NCBI RefSeq assembly: GCF_002214185.1
Contig: NZ_CP022161.1
Span: forward strand, 2,603,767 to 2,667,766
DNA from: Streptomyces capitiformicae
GTDB lineage: Bacteria; Actinomycetota; Actinomycetes; Streptomycetales; Streptomycetaceae
Length of the DNA stretch: 64,000 nucleotides
Direction: 5' to 3'
Shown here: positions 22,670-31,234 of the stretch, one piece after another
Position numbering within the stretch: the first letter of the stretch is position 1
Layout of the letters: every line of letters starts with the position of its first letter
Position numbers and translations under genes: made by a program
Notes under the pieces: model-generated
Database searches by the model: none
What the model saw: the letters and a program-made list of their open reading frames with translations, nothing else
Told to the model about the DNA's origin: nothing

Positions 22670-23833
22670 ATGCGTGCTTTCCCTGTACGGATGCCTTCGG
22701 GCACCCGGTACTGGACAGTGGTGGACGACGACCTGGTGGTCGTGGAGGAGGCGGACCGGTTCCTGCGGGAACTGCGGCTGGGCCGGGGCCGCGCGGAGTC
22801 CACAACCAAGGCCCATGCAGGCGGAGTTGCCCTGTTCATGCGCTGGTGCGCGAGCACGGGGCGAGACTGGCGGACCGCCGCCCGGGACATGGGGCTGTTC
22901 ATGCTCTGGCTGAAGTGGACTCCGGGGGACAGCGGTCAGCATCGCATCGTCGCCCCAGGTCCCGACTCGGAGCCCGTACGTGGCAGCAAACGCATCAACA
23001 AGGTGCTCACCGCAGTCCGCGGGTTCCTCTCGCACGGGGTGGTGAACAAGACGGTCCCCGGCTGGGTCCTTGAGCAGATCTACGAGCTCGGCGACACCAA
23101 CGACCTGCCGTTCGAGGCTCGCGGCGAGGACGGCGGCCTGCGTTACCGGCTGCGGGCCCACCACCGGCTCCAGGAGCCGGAGAGCGATGTCGACCGGGCC
23201 ACCGACGAAGAGATCGTGGCGATGTTCCTGGCCTGCCGGTCGGCCCGGGACCGGCTGATCGTGTTGCTGCTGGCCCGCGTCGGGCTGCGTCGCGGCCAGG
23301 CCGCGGGTCTGCGGCGGAGGGATGCCCACCTGCTCATGGACTCCCGCTCGCTGGGCTGCGACATCGAAGGCGCCCACCTGCATGTCGTCCGGCGCCAGAA
23401 CGTGAACAACGCGTGGTCGAAGTCGAGGAAGCCGTACGCGCTGCCGGTGGACTTCCTGGTCGTGCAGGCTTTCGACCAGTACATGCTGGAACGGCACGAA
23501 CGGCTCGGCGTCGGCGGCAGCGACTTCGTACTGGTCAACCTCTTCCGCCCGCCCTACGGCTCACCAGTCACCCCAGACGCCATCGGGGAGATCATCGAGT
23601 CGCTGGCCAAGCGGGCCGGGCTGGACCGGCCGATCGCGCCACACATGTGCCGGCACGCGATGGCCAGCAACGTCGCCGACGCGGGCGGCAAACTCGACGA
23701 GATCCAGGCCCTGCTCGGCCAGAAGCACCCCGGCTCGGCCCGTCCCTACCTTCACCCGAGGGCATCCCGCCTCCGGGACGCTGTCGAGCGCGTCCCCTCC
23801 CCGCGCGTCCAGGGCGAGGGAGGCGACCGATGA
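22670..23833 (+). CDS. Tyrosine recombinase, TnpA-like
   Basis: 387 aa site-specific recombinase. An N-terminal SAM-like core-binding domain (residues ~25-130) precedes the catalytic domain. Visible active-site residues are Arg in RVGLRRGQAAG, the HxxR box in APHMCRHAMASN, a His in LLGQKHPGSARPY and the nucleophilic Tyr at the end of that motif (ARPYLHP). ATG 22670 has GTAGAGGTACGG upstream. Its stop overlaps the next gene. Length and order match Tn554 TnpA (about 360 aa). Confidence 0.85.
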   Translation: MRAFPVRMPSGTRYWTVVDDDLVVVEEADRFLRELRLGRGRAESTTKAHAGGVALFMRWCASTGRDWRTAARDMGLFMLWLKWTPGDSGQHRIVAPGPDSEPVRGSKRINKVLTAVRGFLSHGVVNKTVPGWVLEQIYELGDTNDLPFEARGEDGGLRYRLRAHHRLQEPESDVDRATDEEIVAMFLACRSARDRLIVLLLARVGLRRGQAAGLRRRDAHLLMDSRSLGCDIEGAHLHVVRRQNVNNAWSKSRKPYALPVDFLVVQAFDQYMLERHERLGVGGSDFVLVNLFRPPYGSPVTPDAIGEIIESLAKRAGLDRPIAPHMCRHAMASNVADAGGKLDEIQALLGQKHPGSARPYLHPRASRLRDAVERVPSPRVQGEGGDR

Positions 23834-26313
23834 CCACCGCGCTGAGCGTCGTCCGCCCGGTCCCGGAGGAGGGGCTGACCGCCGAGCTGATGGCCGCGGT
23901 CACCGACGACTTCCGCAAGCTCATGAGCTTCGACGCCGAGGTCCGCGTCCTGGTCTTCCCAGGCGACCACCCGCTGCTGGGCGCCCCCGAATGCCCGGTG
24001 GAGGGCTGCGACAAGCAGGTTTTCCACGCCGACAGCACGCAGGGGCTCTGCGCCGGCTGCGCCGTCCGCCACCGCAGGAGCGGACAGAGCTTCGAGGAGT
24101 TCGTCGCCACTGCCAAGCGACTCTGGCGGTGCATCGGGATCTCCAACTGCCGTGTCCCCGGATGCGCTCGCCCTTGGAAAACCTCGCGCAAGCCGTTGTG
24201 CACCGCGCACTATTACCAGCAGCAGAACGTCCACCGGCTGCCGGTGGAAGAGTTCATCCACCACCCGGACGTCCGGCCGCTGCCGGGCTTCGGGCCCTGC
24301 GAGGTCGCGTCCTGCCTGCGGGACCGCGACGGACAGAGGAACCGCTACTGCACAACCCACGCTCAACGGCGGGCCTATGAACTGCGCAAGGGCAGCACGC
24401 TGGACGAGGAAACCTGGCGGTTGACCACCCCGGTCATCGCCAAGGCCAGCGAGGTGAGCCTGCGCGGCCTGTCCGACCGGATCGTCGCCGAGGTTCTCTA
24501 CGGCCTGCAGGAACGCCTCGCCGCGGGCATCCAGCAGCAGGTCTACCAGCTGCGTCCGTTCTGCGACCTCGTCCGGGCCCGGCAGATCGGCTCACTGACC
24601 GAGCTGGACGTGAGCGCCCTGTCCCGGAACAACCGGCGGCAGGCAAAGGGCCTGCTCAAGCACGTCAGCCGCTTCCGGATGTCCCCGGAGACCGAACGCC
24701 ACAAGGACACCTGGGACGGCGCCGCCTTCGGACTGAAAGGCAAGTTCCACTTCGAGGAGATCAGCCAGCCCTGGCTGAGGAAGGCCACCCAGGACTGGGC
24801 CATCGAGAACATCCCCCTCCGCCGCGGTGCCAAGCCCCAGGGCGCCATCCAGCGGCAGATCAACAGCATCGCCCGGCTCTCGAAAAGCCTTCGTCTCAAT
24901 CGCGACGACGACGGCATGGACCTGACGGCGCTGGGCCGGGACGACATCATGGCCTTCCTGAACCGGCTCCACTATCTGGAGGAGCAAGGAGAGATCACAG
25001 CAGGCCGCCGCTCCGAGGACGCCCGCGACGTCCGGCGCCTGCTGACCCGGATGCGGACGCTCGGCCTGACCCGCCCCGGCCAGCCGCTGCACGGACTGCC
25101 CCACGACTTCATCCTGCGCGAGGAGGACGTCCCCGACGACCCGGAAGACACCGAGGCCGGCCGCGATCTCCCCGTCGAAGTCATGCGCGTTCTCTGCAAC
25201 CACCTGGACGACCTGGATACCGGCGGGACCCAGAGCCGCATCGCGGTCGAGCTGCTGATCGACACCGGCCGACGGCCCAGCGAGATCTGCAACCTGGACT
25301 ACGAGTGCCTCGACCGGGACAGCGACGGCAAGCCCGTCCTGGTCTACGACAACCACAAGGCACTGCGGAACGGCCGCCGCTTGCCGATCCCCGAGGCGAC
25401 TGCGGCCCTCATCCTGACCCAGCAGGAGCGGGCCCGCGAGCGATTCCCCGACACCCCGCTCAGGAAGTTGAAGCTGTTCCCCTCCGTCATCGCCAACCCC
25501 GACGGCACGAAAGCCGCCACCGTCAACTGGGTCACCGACCGTCACCGGGCCTGGGTGAACTCACTTCCCGCCATCCTCGTCCCCACCGTGATCGAGGTCG
25601 AGGGTGAGCGCGTCACCAAGATGCTGCCCTTCGACAAGGACAGGATCTTCCCCTATGCCTACCGGCACACCTATGCCCAACGGCATGCCGACGCCGGCAT
25701 CGAACCCGACGTTCTCCGCGTTTTGATGGATCACCGACAACTCGCAACTACTCAGCGTTACTACCGGGTCGGGCAAGAGCGCCGCCGCGAAGCCATCGAC
25801 CGCGTCACCACGATGCAGTTCGACCGGCACGGCAACCGCGTCTGGCGCACGGCCAAGGCCCTGCTCGACTCCGAGCACGCCCGCCGGGCAGTCGGCGAGG
25901 TCGCCGTCCCCTACGGCGTTTGCAGCGAGCCCTCCAACGTCGCGGCTGGCGGGCACGACTGCCCGGTCCGCTTCCGCTGCGTCGGCTGCGGCCACTTCCG
26001 CACAGACATCTCCTACCTGCCCGACCTGGAGGCATACCTCGCCGACCTGCTGCGGAACCGCGAACGACTCGCCGCCTTCGCCCACGCGGACGGCTGGGCG
26101 AAGGACGAGGCGATGCCCTCCGACGAGGAGATCAGCCGAGTCCGCAGACTGGTCCGCCGCCTCAAGGAAGACCTCGACGACCTCACTGACGACGACCGCA
26201 TGAAGATCCAGGAGGCAGTCACCCTCGTCCGCCGCAGCCGCCAGGTCGTCTCGCTCGGCATGCCCCGCATCCGCCAGCTCCTGCCCGACATCCTCCCGGA
26301 GCGAACCGCATGA
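23830..26313 (+). CDS. Large tyrosine recombinase, TnpB-like, with zinc-finger N-terminus
   Basis: 827 aa, larger than the ~630 aa of Tn554 TnpB. The first ~190 residues contain repeated Cys/His pairs (CPVEGCDKQVFH, CAGCAVRH, CRVPGCARP, CTAHYYQ, CEVASCLRD, CTTHAQRR) that look like three to four zinc knuckles. A core-binding region (residues ~350-440) and the catalytic domain follow, with Arg in DTGRRPSEIC, the box YAYRHTYAQRHAD, His in LMDHRQL and Tyr in TTQRYYRVG. After the catalytic Tyr comes another Cys pair (FRCVGCGHFRTD) and a helical tail. ATG 23830 overlaps the tnpA stop. Confidence 0.85.
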   Translation: MTTALSVVRPVPEEGLTAELMAAVTDDFRKLMSFDAEVRVLVFPGDHPLLGAPECPVEGCDKQVFHADSTQGLCAGCAVRHRRSGQSFEEFVATAKRLWRCIGISNCRVPGCARPWKTSRKPLCTAHYYQQQNVHRLPVEEFIHHPDVRPLPGFGPCEVASCLRDRDGQRNRYCTTHAQRRAYELRKGSTLDEETWRLTTPVIAKASEVSLRGLSDRIVAEVLYGLQERLAAGIQQQVYQLRPFCDLVRARQIGSLTELDVSALSRNNRRQAKGLLKHVSRFRMSPETERHKDTWDGAAFGLKGKFHFEEISQPWLRKATQDWAIENIPLRRGAKPQGAIQRQINSIARLSKSLRLNRDDDGMDLTALGRDDIMAFLNRLHYLEEQGEITAGRRSEDARDVRRLLTRMRTLGLTRPGQPLHGLPHDFILREEDVPDDPEDTEAGRDLPVEVMRVLCNHLDDLDTGGTQSRIAVELLIDTGRRPSEICNLDYECLDRDSDGKPVLVYDNHKALRNGRRLPIPEATAALILTQQERARERFPDTPLRKLKLFPSVIANPDGTKAATVNWVTDRHRAWVNSLPAILVPTVIEVEGERVTKMLPFDKDRIFPYAYRHTYAQRHADAGIEPDVLRVLMDHRQLATTQRYYRVGQERRREAIDRVTTMQFDRHGNRVWRTAKALLDSEHARRAVGEVAVPYGVCSEPSNVAAGGHDCPVRFRCVGCGHFRTDISYLPDLEAYLADLLRNRERLAAFAHADGWAKDEAMPSDEEISRVRRLVRRLKEDLDDLTDDDRMKIQEAVTLVRRSRQVVSLGMPRIRQLLPDILPERTA

Positions 26314-26831
26314 CCAGCATGATCGAAGGACGCCGAGCCGACTCGGCCCGACGCCGCGAACGTGTTCTCAAGGCCCTCGAAACCGCCCTGCAGGTCGGCG
26401 AGGACATCACCGTCGCGTCGCTCGCCCGCGCGGCACGAGTGGACCGCACATTCCTCTATCGACACCGTGACCTGCTCGAACGCGTCCATGCCGCCGCGGC
26501 TGCCCCGCCGCTGGAGGGCCGTCAGGCCGCAGTCAGCAGGGCCTCGCTCCAGGCGGACCTGGCCAACGCGCTGGAACGCAACACCCGCCTGCAGACCCGG
26601 GTCCGCCAGCTGGAAAAGCGGCTCTCCGAGGTCATGGGCGAATCGGCCTGGGCCGAATCCGGGCTCGGCGCCCCAGTCGACGTCGACCAGCTGCAACGGC
26701 GGAGCGTCAGCCTGGAACAGCAACTTGCCAATGTTCGCGGCGAGCTGGAGGATCGAACCGACGAGCTCGACGCGGCGCGAGCTGCGAATCGAGAGCTGAC
26801 CCGAGCGCTGAATCAGCCCCATCCAACCTGA
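26310..26831 (+). CDS. TnpC-like accessory protein (DUF6262-like)
   Basis: 173 aa, ATG overlapping the tnpB stop. The N-terminal ~55 residues look like a helix-turn-helix (ITVASLARAARVDRTFLYRH), and residues ~75-165 are a long coiled coil (LQTRVRQLEKRLSEVM and following). In Tn554, TnpC modulates orientation and frequency of transposition and is not catalytic; the same role is inferred here from position and architecture. Confidence 0.78.
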   Translation: MTSMIEGRRADSARRRERVLKALETALQVGEDITVASLARAARVDRTFLYRHRDLLERVHAAAAAPPLEGRQAAVSRASLQADLANALERNTRLQTRVRQLEKRLSEVMGESAWAESGLGAPVDVDQLQRRSVSLEQQLANVRGELEDRTDELDAARAANRELTRALNQPHPT

Positions 26832-27032
26832 CCGAGCACCAGCCGACCCCCGACGCGGTGGCCCCGCTTTCGGCGACGCCACCGCGCATTGCCGAGCCGG
26901 GGACAGAGGTTTGCCGACGCTGACACGCTGCGTTCCAGATGGCCACCCTTCACGGGGGTGTGTCAACTTAGCTTAGACACTCCCTGCCGCCGGACCGGTG
27001 GGCGTGTCCCATCATCGTCAAGCGCCAAGAGA
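26832..27032. other. Junction between Tn554-like element and biosynthetic cluster
   Basis: 200 bp with no gene. It contains an imperfect palindrome GTGTCAACTTAGCTTAGACAC at about 26960-26981 (split: GTGTCAACTTA and GCTTAGACAC), which is more A/T-rich than everything around it. It also has the arms GCGGTGGC...GCCACCGC near 26856-26887. No piece of the PAPS-reductase gene is found. The true right end of the element probably lies here. Confidence 0.4.
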
Positions 27033-27791
27033 TTATCGAGCTGTCTCGGCCCAGAGGGTTTCCATGCCTTCGTGGCTGATCGGTTTGCTCAGATCGTGTT
27101 CTGCAGCATAGGCCATGTTGAGGATGAGCCGTCGGCCACCGGAGATGGGATATACACGGTGGAGCGTGGTATCGGTGCGCATGAAGTACAGGTCGCCGGG
27201 CGACAGTTCTAGTGAATGGATCGGGTGTGAGACGAACTGGCGGTGAAGCTGGGGGTCGTCCTTGTTCCACTGGGTGTGGGCCACGCACTGCACGAATCCG
27301 CCTTGTTCGAGGGGTGGGCAGTCGATCACCCACACGAGGGCGAAGCTGTAGTCGTCCCAATGCCAGCCGTGTGTGTCGCCGGACTGCTCAAGCTCGGTGA
27401 TGACGAATTGCTCCGGCTGATAGGGGCATACGAGTACCTGTTCACCTGCCACGGTCTCCAGGGCTCGCAGGACGGCAGGATGTGCGTAGATTTCGGGCAC
27501 GATGGAGCCGTGGGCCGCGATCTCGGCGCGGTGTACATTGCGCATTCTGCGTGGGGTGTGGCCAGTTTCGGGGAGGGTCAGGTCGCGCCGAACGCCGTGT
27601 TCGGCGATCAAGGCTTCCACCTCGTCGGCAACCTGCTGTTTGATCTCCGCCGACGCCAGATACGGGAGTTTGGCGAACCCCCTGCGCAGGAAGTTCTGCC
27701 GTGCCCGCTCCAACCGAGCGGGTTCTACCTCGCGTTCGAGGTATTGCGACACTCGTCGGTTGAGACCGGGACCGGTGGGTGCTGCGGGCAT
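27033..27791 (-). CDS. Fe(II)/2-oxoglutarate dioxygenase, BesD-like family with intact HxD
   Basis: 252 aa. It resembles the small Fe/2OG family that includes the amino-acid halogenase BesD: an N-terminal helix region (LEREVEPARLERARQNFLRRGF), GHTPRRMRNV, and the metal site in GDTHGWHWDDYSF (His144 and Asp146). The distal His211 (TTLHRVYP) and Arg220/221 (GGRRLILNM) are also visible. In halogenases the Asp is replaced by Gly to make room for chloride; here Asp is present, so hydroxylation is the expected chemistry, probably of a free amino acid such as lysine. It is the left-most cluster gene, separated from the rest by transposon relics, with its own upstream region shared with 36.2 kb. ATG 27791. 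Confidence 0.75.
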   Translation of the reverse strand: MPAAPTGPGLNRRVSQYLEREVEPARLERARQNFLRRGFAKLPYLASAEIKQQVADEVEALIAEHGVRRDLTLPETGHTPRRMRNVHRAEIAAHGSIVPEIYAHPAVLRALETVAGEQVLVCPYQPEQFVITELEQSGDTHGWHWDDYSFALVWVIDCPPLEQGGFVQCVAHTQWNKDDPQLHRQFVSHPIHSLELSPGDLYFMRTDTTLHRVYPISGGRRLILNMAYAAEHDLSKPISHEGMETLWAETAR

Positions 27792-28020
27792 CGCGAGTGC
27801 GCCTCCTTACGGGCGAAATGCTCGATGCGGCCCATGGTCGCTGGGCGGGTATCCTCGGGGTATCGGCTGCCAATCCGCTAGACATCTCGACCAGTTGATG
27901 GGGAGAGCTACGAGGCCGTTGACAACCAGTTGCGGCGCCAGTGAGTAATGCGTCGCCGAGCGTGGTGCGCCGGTAGACGATGGCACGGGCCTGCCTGCGT
28001 GCCCTCAACCAGGGGACGAC
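27765..28020. repeat. Diverged copy of the 36.16-36.38 kb region
   Basis: The segment aligns over about 220 bp with 36158-36385. Shared landmarks in the same order are GAGACCGGGACCGGTGGG, GGCCCATGGTCG, a GTATCGGC/GACCAATCCGC-like block, GAGTAA.GCGTCGCC and GTGGTGCGCCGGTAGAC. It covers the 3' end of an ArsR-type regulator gene, the following spacer and the start of the next gene. On this side the next gene is the dioxygenase; on the other it is the 71-aa gene. Confidence 0.7.
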
Positions 28021-28030
28021 CTCACCCCTT
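27925..28030 (-). pseudogene. ArsR-type regulator, C-terminal remnant
   Basis: Minus-strand reading RARRQARAIVYRRTTLGDALL matches the end of the regulator encoded at 36283-37287 (RTGRAVVYRRTRLGDALL; split from longer text). Only about 30 codons remain: the HTH and sensor part are gone, and the original stop is lost. It is evidence that a second regulator gene once lay upstream of the dioxygenase. Confidence 0.65.
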
Positions 28031-28091
28031 CTGATGGACACGCTGATACTGGATCGTGCTTGATCCGGAGGAACGAGAGTGTGGACCGCCG

Positions 28092-28175
28092 ATGGCGATG
28101 AAGGGCCATTCGGACGAGCTCAAGGCCGATCCCGTGGCCCTGTACGAGTCCACGCCCGGGGCGACTGACAGGTGA
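28092..28175 (+). pseudogene. IS3-family OrfA remnant
   Basis: ATG 28092 reads MAMKGHSDELKADPVALYES and TPGATD before a stop. This is the typical beginning of IS3-family OrfA proteins (the DYSDEFKADAVALYESTPG type). The usual GGAGGAACGAGAGTGTGGAC leader precedes it. Only 27 codons remain. Confidence 0.65.
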
Positions 28176-28287
28176 CGCTGAAGGGCGTTGCCGCTGACCT
28201 GACCCCATGAGGGTCGGGCCGCCCTCCCTGCTCAGTCCGGCGATACCTATCGTCCGGGTATGCGCGAGCTCAGGAAGGAGGCCCTCA

Positions 28288-28866
28288 ATGTCTGTCTACG
28301 TCGGTATCGACATGCACCGCAAGCGGTCGCAGATCGCGGTGGTCGAGGACGACGGTGCGGTGCGGGGGGCCAACCGGAACGTGCCCAACGGGGTGGAGCC
28401 GGTGCTGTCGGTGATAGGGGATCTTCCGATCGGGGCGCCGGTCGCCTTCGAGGCCGCCTACGGCTGAGGGTGGCCGGTTCAGCTGCTGGAGGACTACGGC
28501 TTCGAGCCGCATCTGGTGCATCCGCTGCGGTGCAAGGCGATCGCCTCTGGCTGAAGAACGACAAGGTGGACGCGGCCACCTCGCGCAGCTGCTGCGCGCG
28601 GATCCGCTGTCGGAGGCGTGGATCGCTCCATTGGACGTCCGGCAGCAGCGGGCCCTGGTGCGGCACCGCTGCCGGCTGGTGCGGTTGCGCACCCTGCTGC
28701 GCAACCGCGTCCACGCCGTTTTGGCGGGGATCACGGCTGCGACCGGCCCGGCGGCTACTTCACCGCGCCGGGCCGGGCCTGACTGGAGGGCCTGGAGCTG
28801 CCAGGCGCCTCACGCCACGTGGTCGACGATCTTCTGGGTCTGATGGACGCCCTCACGCGACCCGCA
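28288..28866 (+). pseudogene. IS110-family transposase, degenerate
   Basis: ATG 28288 after AAGGAGG reads VYVGIDMHRKRSQIAVVED, the DEDD start of an IS110 transposase, and stops at 28467. The homology continues across a stop and at least one frameshift (QLLEDYGFEPHLVHPLRCKA, KNDKVDAAT, APLDVRQQRALVRHRCRLVR) to about 28866 (ASRHVVDDLLGLMDAL). The C-terminal catalytic half is missing. It is unrelated in detail to the intact IS110 at 9 kb. Confidence 0.75.
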
Positions 28867-29032
28867 CTGCTTGTGGTCGTGGATGGTACTGGTCGACAGC
28901 TGGAGTTCAACGCGCAGGATGATGTCGCCCACAGCCAGCAGAACGTAGAGAAACGACATCGCCAAGTACGGCACGTCGCATACAGCCTGCCGCAGTTGCG
29001 CCTCCCCGGTCATCATCCCGGCGTCGGTCGCC

Positions 29033-29905
29033 TCACGAGGCGCCGCCATGCTCGCGGAAGAGACTGTCGAGCCGGAGCTTGTCCAGGGTCTCGCCCTCTC
29101 GGAGCCACCTGACCACGAGCAGGCACGGTGTGCCGAACTCGCCGCCGGGGAACGTCCGCATCCGCATGGAACCGACGCACAACGAGCGGGAGGGGGCCCG
29201 GCCCTGAGGAAGCTCCTGGCCCGACTCGGCATCGAATACCCTGGTATTGCCGGTGAGCAGCACCCCAGCCCCGAGCTTCGCCCCGCGTTCCACTCGGGCG
29301 CCCTCCACGATCATCGATCGGGAACCGATGAACGCGTCGTCCTCCACCACGACCGGGACTGCTCCGACGGGCTCCAGCACCCCTCCCAAGCCGGCTCCCC
29401 CAGAGAGGTGGACGTTGGCCCCCACCTGTGCGCAAGAGCCGACCGTCGCCCAGGTGTCAATCATGGAGCCAGGCCCGACATGTGCCCCGACATTGACGAA
29501 GGACGGCATCAGTACGGCCCCGCGCGCCACGTGGCTTCCGAAGCGCGCGATCGCTCCGGGCACGACACGTACCCCGTCGAAGCGCCGTTTGAGCGGCAGC
29601 CGGTCGCGGTAGCGGAACGGCCCCACCCCGGACTCCTCGACTTCGAACAATCGGAAGGACAGTAGGATGGCCCGGCGGGCCCGCTCGTCAACCACCACCT
29701 CGTCCGTCGCCGGATCCACCGCGGCGACCGTGGCGGCACCGCTGTCCAGTAGGTCCAGCGCCTCCAGAACGGACTCGCGTGGCGCATGGTCCGCCGCCGT
29801 CAGTTCGGCTCGGTGTTCCCACAGTTCGTCGATGATCTCCGGAACCGGGCTGTCGCCCAGGCGGGGGCCGGAGGATCCGGTCGGCAGTATCGGATTGGTG
29901 GTCAC
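29033..29905 (-). CDS. dapD: Tetrahydrodipicolinate N-succinyltransferase-like (DapD, proteobacterial type)
   Basis: 290 aa hexapeptide-repeat acyltransferase expected to N-acylate tetrahydrodipicolinate from the lysine pathway. The left-handed beta-helix and active-site region is clear: SFVNVGAHVGPGSMIDTW, ATVGSCAQVGANVHLSGG, GGVLEP, DDAFIGSRSMIVEGARV. This is the E. coli/TabB type (~274 aa), not the ~320-aa family that actinobacteria use for housekeeping lysine synthesis, which points to a dedicated pathway enzyme. GTG 29905 follows AAGGAGA. Last gene of the dapC-lysA-SAM enzyme run, 174 bp downstream of dapC. Confidence 0.85.
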   Translation of the reverse strand: MTTNPILPTGSSGPRLGDSPVPEIIDELWEHRAELTAADHAPRESVLEALDLLDSGAATVAAVDPATDEVVVDERARRAILLSFRLFEVEESGVGPFRYRDRLPLKRRFDGVRVVPGAIARFGSHVARGAVLMPSFVNVGAHVGPGSMIDTWATVGSCAQVGANVHLSGGAGLGGVLEPVGAVPVVVEDDAFIGSRSMIVEGARVERGAKLGAGVLLTGNTRVFDAESGQELPQGRAPSRSLCVGSMRMRTFPGGEFGTPCLLVVRWLREGETLDKLRLDSLFREHGGAS

Positions 29906-30079
29906 GGCGGGTCTCCTTCGTTTTTTGGCGGCCCTCGGCGTCCTGCGCAGGCGAAGATGGCCACGGTCGGTCCGCCGAGGCCTCTCATCGCCGCGCGCGG
30001 GTCGGGCGTGTGTGCTCGGCTGTTGGCGCCACGTCGTTCCGGGCCTTGCCATGGCTGGCGTGACCGGCTGTGCTGACGC

Positions 30080-31234
30080 CTACGGGACGGGTGTTCTTGA
30101 CAGCAGATCCAGCCGCCAGGCGACGGACGCGGCGTCCCGGACCGCGGCGAAGCGCACGTAGGGATGCCCGGCGGGCCCGTACTCGCAGCCTGGCTGGATG
30201 ATCAGGCCCGCCTGCTTGGCCGCACGGCGGGCGAAGGCCACTCCGTCGCCGCCGGGCGCGGGCACCCAGGCGAAGAGCCCTCCGGCCGGCGCGGTACACC
30301 CCAGCCGGTGGGCGTTCAGGCACTCAACCAGGTCGGCGACCCGGCGCGCGTTGCGTGCCCGCTGTTCCTCGGCATGCCCATCGTCGTCGAGCAGTGCGCA
30401 GGCTGCCTCCTGTGAGGCGGCGGCCGCCATGAGGCCGGCCTCCCGGCGCCGCCGGGCCAGTCCCGCCACCAGCGAGGGGTCTCCCGAGTAGAAACCCACG
30501 CGCAGACCTGGGGAGTTGGATCGCTTCGACATGCTGTGCACGGCCAGGACGCCGTCGAGCCCGTGGGAGAGGATGGTGCGTGGTTCATGGCACCACGTCG
30601 CCTCGGCGTACGCCTCGTCGGATGCCACGACCACACCGTGCGCACGGCCCCAGTCAGCGACCGGGCCGAGCGGTTCGACGACCCCGGTGGGATTGGCCGG
30701 GCTGTTGACCCACAGACACAGCGCCCGAACCGCGACCCGCTCTGGGACCAGGTCCAGGCGCATGCGGAACGCGTCGTCAACAGGCACCCGGTGGGCGCGC
30801 AACCCAGCCAGCCGTGCGCCGAACTCGTAGGCGGGATAGCCCAGCGCCGGAATGAGCACGGTGTCACGCTCGGGCCCGTTGGTGTTTGGTCGGCGCATGT
30901 CACGCAGGAAAAGCGGAAGTGTGGAGATGAATTCCTTTGAGCCCACGCACGCCGCCACGGCCTCCAGCGGCACCACGACCTGGTAACGGCGCAGCATGTG
31001 GCGTGCGGCCGCCTCCCGCAGCCCCACGGTCCCCGAGCTGGGCGGGTACTCAGCCAGCGTGGCCGGGAAGGCGCTGCCCTGGGACCGGCCTGGCATCGGC
31101 GACGGAGACGCCGGACCCGGGACACGCGCGGGAGGGTCCGCCGGGACCCCGAGAGAGAGGTCCAGCGGCTCCCGTCCCCCTCGCACGGCCAGGGCCAGCG
31201 CATCCTCACGGCGCCACGGCTCGTTCCGGCTCAT
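30080..31234 (-). CDS. dapC: PLP aminotransferase, N-succinyl-LL-DAP aminotransferase-like (DapC)
   Basis: 384 aa fold-type I class I/II aminotransferase. Visible features: Asn in WVNSPANPTG, Asp in VVASDEAYAE, and the PLP lysine in the DapC-type motif SMSKRSNSPGLRVGF with its phosphate-binding Arg nearby. It would aminate the acylated keto-acid made after DapD to give acyl-diaminopimelate, or transaminate a related intermediate. ATG 31234 overlaps the lysA-like stop (ATGA), so the two are coupled. The same pairing occurs as TabD/TabB in tabtoxin synthesis. Confidence 0.85.
   Translation of the reverse strand: MSRNEPWRREDALALAVRGGREPLDLSLGVPADPPARVPGPASPSPMPGRSQGSAFPATLAEYPPSSGTVGLREAAARHMLRRYQVVVPLEAVAACVGSKEFISTLPLFLRDMRRPNTNGPERDTVLIPALGYPAYEFGARLAGLRAHRVPVDDAFRMRLDLVPERVAVRALCLWVNSPANPTGVVEPLGPVADWGRAHGVVVASDEAYAEATWCHEPRTILSHGLDGVLAVHSMSKRSNSPGLRVGFYSGDPSLVAGLARRRREAGLMAAAASQEAACALLDDDGHAEEQRARNARRVADLVECLNAHRLGCTAPAGGLFAWVPAPGGDGVAFARRAAKQAGLIIQPGCEYGPAGHPYVRFAAVRDAASVAWRLDLLSRTPVP

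Larger units (their letters stand above)
22540..26950 (+). mobile_element. Tn554-type element (three-gene recombinase module)
   Basis: The three genes 22670, 23830 and 26310 overlap by 4 bp each and correspond in order and type to tnpA, tnpB and tnpC of Tn554: two tyrosine recombinases and a small non-catalytic protein. The left end is set by the break in the PAPS-reductase-like frame. The right end is not visible; Tn554 elements have no terminal inverted repeats, and no cargo gene lies between tnpC and the biosynthetic cluster. No matching target remnant follows, so the right boundary may be deleted. Confidence 0.75.

Noticed and set aside
22670..26313. Tyrosine recombinases as the integrase of the island at the 5S junction
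   Set aside because: They form a three-gene Tn554-type set that interrupts an island gene, 20 kb from the junction, so they belong to a later insertion rather than to the island itself.
27033..27791. Dioxygenase as a chlorinating enzyme
   Set aside because: Halogenases of this family replace the iron-ligand Asp by Gly; here the motif is HWD, so chlorination is unlikely.
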